This document shows positions 6,123-9,829 of a stretch of DNA of 9,829 bases, in pieces; within the stretch, counting starts at the first letter, position 1, and each line of letters opens with the position of its first letter. Source of the DNA: Melioribacteraceae bacterium (GTDB lineage: Bacteria > Bacteroidota > Ignavibacteria > Ignavibacteriales > Melioribacteraceae). Where the stretch lies: contig WFQV01000288.1 of NCBI GenBank assembly GCA_015486905.1, positions 1 to 9,829 on the forward strand, in the 5' to 3' direction. Below the pieces are notes generated by a model that was given only the letters and a program-made list of their open reading frames with translations, was not told the origin of the DNA and ran no database searches. Both the position numbers and the translations under genes were made by a program.

Positions 6123-7187
6123 TTAGATTACCACTTTTCTCTTGTTTTTAAATAGTATGTCGGTTTCAATATTTAATGTTTCACTCGGTTCTTTTTCTTT
6201 ACCGTTTTTCTTTATTCCATTAATTTCACGGGAATTATTAATATCATAAATAACTTCCTTTTCTTTTGGAATGAGTTTCTTATCTTTTAGAATTGTCTTC
6301 TTATAATCAATTGTCCGAATTGGGTCGGGAATGATAAAATAATTTTTAAGTTTAACCCAATCTTGATCTCTAATTGTAATTACATCGTTCAAATAAAAAC
6401 TCACCCAACTGTCTCCAAGTTTAAAATTAGGTTCAACAGCTTCCAATTTACTTTTAGATATTTCGACATAGTCAGGGTCAAGTTCAAATCCGATATATTT
6501 TCTTCCTAATCTTTTTGCTGAAATTGCTGTTGTGCCTGTACCCGAAAAAGGATCTAATACAATATCACCTTCGTCAGTGGAAAGTAAAATTAATCTATCT
6601 AGTAAATGAATTGGCAATTGACATGGGTGCGTATCTCTTTTTTTATTGTGTTTTATTCTGTGAATATCTGTCCAAACATCAGAAACTAATGGTCCAAACG
6701 GGTGCAATTTGTCTTTTTTCCCACCATAATCTTTTAACAAATAACCTTGTTTTCTATCTCTTTTATGCGGGTAACGCAGTTCATAAATTTTTGTTCCCTT
6801 ATCTTTTTTACCGTAAAATAATATTCCATAATGAGCAGGTTGTAATGATTTCCCCATCGGGGCTGTCGGTGCATCCCAAGAAATCCAATGTTTAAAATAA
6901 GCGTATTTATTTAAGAATGCCGCGTAATACGTTAACCACTTAGGAATATTATGTAGAAATATAGAACCTGTAGGTTTGGTTACTCTCACCATTTCGGAAA
7001 TCCATATTTCACACCAATCCAAGTATTCCTGAAATTCTAAACTATCGTTATAACTTGTATATTTTTTTTTCAAGTTAAATGGTGGATCTGCAAATGTCAT
7101 ATCCACCGAATTATCAGGAATGTCTTTAAATAATTCTAAACAATCACCTTGAATTATTCGGTTTGTATATTTTTCTATTTTGCTCAT
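6123..7187 (-). CDS. Beta-class DNA methyltransferase, probably adenine-N6
   Basis: A 354-residue S-adenosylmethionine-dependent DNA methyltransferase. The catalytic motif IV, DPPF, is at 34-37 and the cofactor-binding motif I, DPFSGTGTT, is at 212-220, preceded by the motif X-like block HPCQLPIHLLDRLI at 187-200. Order IV, then target recognition region, then X and I defines the beta class, which mostly contains N6-adenine enzymes; DPPF favours adenine but does not prove it. The variable region of about 75-185 should carry the sequence specificity. After motif I and LGRKYIGFELDPDYVEIS (227-244) the family often ends. This protein goes on for about 100 residues, including GDSWVSFYLNDVITIRDQDW (258-277) and a lysine-rich tail. 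Its ATG overlaps the endonuclease stop by four bases (ATGA). It is the last gene of the R-M operon. Confidence 0.9.
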   Translation of the reverse strand: MSKIEKYTNRIIQGDCLELFKDIPDNSVDMTFADPPFNLKKKYTSYNDSLEFQEYLDWCEIWISEMVRVTKPTGSIFLHNIPKWLTYYAAFLNKYAYFKHWISWDAPTAPMGKSLQPAHYGILFYGKKDKGTKIYELRYPHKRDRKQGYLLKDYGGKKDKLHPFGPLVSDVWTDIHRIKHNKKRDTHPCQLPIHLLDRLILLSTDEGDIVLDPFSGTGTTAISAKRLGRKYIGFELDPDYVEISKSKLEAVEPNFKLGDSWVSFYLNDVITIRDQDWVKLKNYFIIPDPIRTIDYKKTILKDKKLIPKEKEVIYDINNSREINGIKKNGKEKEPSETLNIETDILFKNKRKVVI

Positions 7188-8164
7188 TTTTTAATAACCT
7201 TTTTAATTAATAATAATTCGAATCTTTTTAATTCGTCTTTGTGAAATGTAAAAACATCTTCATAAGCAGTTACCATTCTTTTCAAATCACCTTTACGAAC
7301 ATACCAACCAATGCCGTCAATAAAACCAATAAATATTGCATTCGGATAATGTTCTTTTAATAAAGTATCAATTGAGATTTCTGTTTTTGATTTATCGCCT
7401 TGCCCGGAAGAGGTTGTTGCAAGGAAAGAACTTTCGGCAATAATAATGGGGTTTTTCTTGTTGGGAATAATAAAATCCATAGTCCTCTTATTATCAGGTG
7501 CATTCTCAATTAATTCCTTTAAATCACCAGTCTCCCAGCTAATGTTATGTTTCATTAAAATTTCTTCCACAACGATTTCAGGATTATTCCCTTTTTTGCC
7601 GGAATAACTCCCTTTCTCTTTATATCGAATTAAGGTGTCTATCATTTCAGGTATTTCAAATCTTAACTTAGAAATACTCAATTTCTTCAACTCAAATAAT
7701 GGTATAGTATCGGTAAGAAAAGGGATTGATGCCCCTTCAAAAAAAATATTTACTAAACCTTTCTTAAAAAATTCATTCTCATTTATCAGAGTAATTATTT
7801 TATTATCCGACCACTCTTGAATGTTCTCGGGATTAGTTTCGTCATACCATTTATCCTTGTAAACAAGTTTATTAAGTTCCGGTATATCCACAATTCTAAT
7901 AATAGTTGTAAGGCGTTTGAGATACTCGTTTGAAAAACCGGTGAGGGCTAACAATGCTCTCAATCCGTTTTCCTTTTCAGAGATTAAATCTTCAAAAATT
8001 TCTTTTTTTAATCCCTCGGTTTCAATTCTGTTTTTTACATTTAATAACGTTTCTTTTAACGAATTAATATAACCTTCGTAATCCTCTTCAAATTTAGGAT
8101 TAAAAAAGTAAAAAGTGTTTTTTTGTATCACTGTCTGAAATTTATCTTCTGTTGTTCGTACCAT
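7184..8164 (-). CDS. Probable Type II restriction endonuclease, PD-(D/E)XK-like
   Basis: A 326-residue protein placed between two DNA methyltransferases with almost no spacing, so its role as the cognate endonuclease is inferred largely from context. Sequence support lies in the C-terminal third. MDFIIP (Asp230) is followed 13 residues later by IIIAESSF (Glu244), giving the D-x13-E-x-S pattern of a PD-(D/E)XK core in which the usual lysine is replaced by serine, as in several Type II enzymes. Glu201 in the preceding helix could be a further acidic ligand. The later FIDGIGWYVRKGDLKRM (281-297) resembles the DG-x-GW block seen near the end of DpnII-like enzymes. The N-terminal 170 residues are helical in character and unrecognised. 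It starts two bases after the upstream methyltransferase stop, with AAAGGAG provided by that gene's last codons. The recognition site cannot be read from the sequence. Confidence 0.72.
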   Translation of the reverse strand: MVRTTEDKFQTVIQKNTFYFFNPKFEEDYEGYINSLKETLLNVKNRIETEGLKKEIFEDLISEKENGLRALLALTGFSNEYLKRLTTIIRIVDIPELNKLVYKDKWYDETNPENIQEWSDNKIITLINENEFFKKGLVNIFFEGASIPFLTDTIPLFELKKLSISKLRFEIPEMIDTLIRYKEKGSYSGKKGNNPEIVVEEILMKHNISWETGDLKELIENAPDNKRTMDFIIPNKKNPIIIAESSFLATTSSGQGDKSKTEISIDTLLKEHYPNAIFIGFIDGIGWYVRKGDLKRMVTAYEDVFTFHKDELKRFELLLIKKVIKK

Positions 8165-8166
8165 GT

Positions 8167-9402
8167 TTACTCCTTTTTAAAAATCAATATATATTCTTCT
8201 TTCATTGTATTCCTCATGCCTTTAATAGGTTTTAAAATGCTTTTTACTAAATTTAAAGAGTGTTTGCCGGCAGAACCAGTTACGTTTTCTTCTAATCGAA
8301 TTCCCCCTGTTTGATTTGTGTTAGAACCAATAATTATTACAATGAATTTATTCCGTTTTAAAACTCTTGATGCTTCACTTAAAAATTTATTCATATCATC
8401 AAAATAAAGTTCAAGTTTTTCGGAATTGGTTTTCCCTTTCAGTCCTATAAGTCTTTTTTTTAATTGCTGTGTGTCATATCCGAGATATTCCAATTGTTCT
8501 TTATCATTTTCGACATAGTCAATAGCAAATGAATACGGGGGTGATGTAATAATTCCATCTATAGAGTTATCAGGTAATTCAATATTTAAAGCATCCGAAT
8601 TTTTCAAAATTGTAGCTTCCCCTAAATCCTTATTATTGTAATATTTATTAGACAATAAACTTTTCACCGTTTCCAAATATCTGTTTAGAACTTTTCTGAA
8701 TAATTGTTTGTGGTTAGAACGTACAACTCGTTTTGAATAACCTAATGCATCCAAATAAGCAAGTAATGCCAATTCGTATATTTCTTTTTTGCCCGCTTCT
8801 ATTTTTTCAATTTTGGGTAATATTCTTTTTTGTCCGAAATAATCGAAGAGTCTATCAGAATCAAGTTCTACATTATTCAATAAATCCAAATCAATTTTTA
8901 AAGCATCATATTTTGTTTTTGTCATCATTTGACAAAATGGGCTAACATCAATGGCATAAGAATCAATTCCCATTAAAGAAGCTTCAACATTTGTTGTTCC
9001 GCTACCTGCCATTGGGTCAAGTATCTTTTCTCCTTTTTTTATACCAATTATATTGATTAAACCTTTTATTAATTGCGGATGAAATTTTCCTCTGTAAGGG
9101 AAAAGACTATGTGTGGCATACCCTGTTGAAAACAATCCGTTTTTAAAATATAAATTAGCCGTAGATGTTCTGTTTTTACTTACTCCTTCCGATATTTGGG
9201 AATATCTTAAAAAATGCAAACTATCTTTACCATTAAATGTTTTTGCATAAGCCGTCCTTTCTAAATATTCTTTCTCATCAAGGGTTTTATATTCAAGATA
9301 GGCTAATTCAAGTTCAAAAAGTTCAGTAACAGAAGGTAGTAATTCAACTTTATTGTTAAATAGGTACTCAATTATAGATGGTATTTTATAAAATCTATTC
9401 AT
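8167..9402 (-). CDS. DNA methyltransferase with SPPY motif, probably cytosine-N4
   Basis: A 411-residue DNA methyltransferase. FHPQLIKGLI at 107-116 is the motif X-like helix, DPMAGSGTT at 129-137 is the cofactor-binding motif I, IDVSPF at 151-156 follows as motif II, and the catalytic motif IV SPPY is at 287-290. SPPY is most often linked to cytosine-N4 methylation, although adenine enzymes with it exist. The order X, I, long central region, IV fits the alpha arrangement, with about 150 residues between I and IV available for target recognition. The first 100 residues hold an unassigned N-terminal extension (FLRYSQISEGVSKNRTS at 64-80). It is the first gene of the R-M operon; methyltransferase-first order lets protection precede cleavage. 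The start codon has no good ribosome-binding site. No control (C) protein gene precedes it. Confidence 0.87.
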   Translation of the reverse strand: MNRFYKIPSIIEYLFNNKVELLPSVTELFELELAYLEYKTLDEKEYLERTAYAKTFNGKDSLHFLRYSQISEGVSKNRTSTANLYFKNGLFSTGYATHSLFPYRGKFHPQLIKGLINIIGIKKGEKILDPMAGSGTTNVEASLMGIDSYAIDVSPFCQMMTKTKYDALKIDLDLLNNVELDSDRLFDYFGQKRILPKIEKIEAGKKEIYELALLAYLDALGYSKRVVRSNHKQLFRKVLNRYLETVKSLLSNKYYNNKDLGEATILKNSDALNIELPDNSIDGIITSPPYSFAIDYVENDKEQLEYLGYDTQQLKKRLIGLKGKTNSEKLELYFDDMNKFLSEASRVLKRNKFIVIIIGSNTNQTGGIRLEENVTGSAGKHSLNLVKSILKPIKGMRNTMKEEYILIFKKE

Positions 9403-9448
9403 ATTACACGGTTATATTTTACTTAAGTTAGCTCTTATCATTTTTTCA

Positions 9449-9466
9449 GTAAAAAATATTTTTTAC
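9449..9466. promoter_or_regulatory. Perfect 18-bp palindrome upstream of the R-M operon
   Basis: GTAAAAAATATTTTTTAC is an exact palindrome 46 bases upstream of the first methyltransferase start. It may be an operator or a promoter-proximal structure. Given how AT-rich the area is, chance is a real alternative. Confidence 0.35.
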
Positions 9467-9518
9467 CATATTAACACACCAATGGCTTAAACGCCGTTCC
9501 AAATCGAGAACTTTGAAA

Positions 9519-9536
9519 TTTTAAGCCTGCTTAAAA
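9519..9536. terminator. Perfect 8-bp hairpin, possible terminator
   Basis: TTTTAAGC and GCTTAAAA with a two-base loop. On the minus strand it stands about 210 bases beyond the end of the aminotransferase gene and upstream of the R-M operon. The stem is AT-rich and has only a short T run, so the terminator reading is weak. Confidence 0.3.
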
Positions 9537-9746
9537 ATACAAGTAGCTTTCATCTGTTATGAAGTTAAATTAACATTTAACTATTATATAAATTACGTTT
9601 TAAAATAAGAAAAACAAAATCTTTTTGATTGGTAAAAAGCCTAAAATCGTAATCAAATTCAAAAACTCCACCGAAATATTGGAATTAAATTTTTTAGATT
9701 CTTACCCAAATTTACCACTGACAATAATTCTATTTACAAATTTTTG

Positions 9747-9829
9747 TTAAATTATTCCCGAAAGCTTTTCAATAAATCTGTCAATCTCTTCCTTTGTGTT
9801 GTAAAAATGGGGAGAGACTCTGATTTTAC
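9747..9829 (-). CDS. Class V aminotransferase-like protein, C-terminal end only
   Basis: Read on the minus strand, the window edge cuts into a gene whose last 26 codons give KIRVSPHFYN at the start, then TKEEIDRFIEKLSGII and a TAA stop. R-V-S-P-H-F-Y-N-T-x-E-E-I-D-R-F is the typical C-terminal end of the cysteine desulfurase/selenocysteine lyase group of pyridoxal-phosphate enzymes. The arginine and the following SPHFYN form part of the substrate-binding region in that group. The active-site lysine and everything before it lie outside the window, so the substrate cannot be named. It is on the same strand as the R-M operon but 344 bases away, so it is probably a separate unit and may be the right-hand chromosomal flank of the island. 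Confidence 0.75.
   Translation of the reverse strand, partial: KIRVSPHFYNTKEEIDRFIEKLSGII

Larger units (their letters stand above)
9403..9746. other. Gap between the R-M operon and the aminotransferase gene
   Basis: A 344-base AT-rich stretch without a credible gene. It contains two perfect palindromes listed separately. The R-M promoter, on the minus strand, should lie in its left part, but I could not assign convincing boxes. A plus-strand frame of roughly 45 codons ending in the TAA at about 9748-9750 has no usual start codon. Confidence 0.6.

Noticed and set aside
6515..6895. A 126-codon plus-strand frame opposite the beta-class methyltransferase
   Set aside because: It is antisense to the conserved DPFSGTGTT and HPCQLP coding region, and its hydrophobic, low-complexity product looks like a strand shadow.
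9605..9750. A plus-strand frame of about 45 codons reading KPKIVIKFKN...NLPLTIILFTN before a TAA
   Set aside because: It looks faintly protein-like but has no ATG, GTG or ribosome-binding site, and overlaps the end of the aminotransferase-like gene; chance in AT-rich DNA is more likely.
1..9829. CRISPR array, tRNA/rRNA gene, transposase, integrase or attachment site
   Set aside because: No regularly spaced repeat array, no cloverleaf or rRNA-like sequence, and no mobile-element protein was seen on either strand; the serS direct repeat is too long and too diverged for a target-site duplication.

Overview
The window looks like a chromosome segment of a low-GC bacterium, most likely from the Bacteroidota/Ignavibacteriota (FCB) side of the tree. 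That placement is an inference. It rests on the protein style of the leucyl- and seryl-tRNA synthetases, on a promoter before higB that fits the Bacteroidota TTG-N20-TAnnTTTG pattern, and on an intergenic tract of short, loosely repeated sequence. Nothing in the window settles the species.

Layout. Bases 1-731 hold no credible gene but contain several repeat types: two copies of a GCCACGAATG-type repeat, a GC-rich imperfect hairpin with a G8 run, a purine-rich GAGAGCGCAAAG tract and a cluster of ATTCAT motifs. Then comes a two-gene housekeeping operon on the plus strand, leuS (732-3206) and serS (3234-4511), closed by a probable terminator. Everything downstream runs on the minus strand and is visibly more AT-rich. 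In transcription order (right to left) it comprises the last 26 codons of a class V aminotransferase-like gene (9747-9829, cut by the window edge), a 344-base gap, a three-gene restriction-modification operon (9402-6123), a ribbon-helix-helix antitoxin plus MazF/PemK toxin pair (6047-5483), a stray serS fragment (plus-strand sense, about 5329-5479), and a HigB/HigA toxin-antitoxin pair (5247-4603).

How the genes fit together. The R-M operon encodes an SPPY-type methyltransferase, a PD-(D/E)XK-like protein that is probably the endonuclease, and a beta-class DPPF-type methyltransferase. They are packed with a 2-base gap and a 4-base overlap, so they probably form one Type II-like system. Two methyltransferases of different class suggest an asymmetric target. 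With two toxin-antitoxin modules it forms a compact defence/addiction cluster placed just behind an essential gene.

The two most informative observations are these. First, a 140-base, about 97% identical, both-ends-truncated copy of an internal part of serS lies between the two toxin-antitoxin modules. Its four mismatches are three synonymous changes and one Phe-to-Tyr, so it probably diverged while still coding, as a serS from a relative would. It looks like a recombination scar marking how the island arrived. Second, the mazF-like toxin has a partner antitoxin with no in-frame ATG; its best start is a CTG seven bases after a GGGAG ribosome-binding site. I see no RNA gene, CRISPR array, transposase or replication origin.
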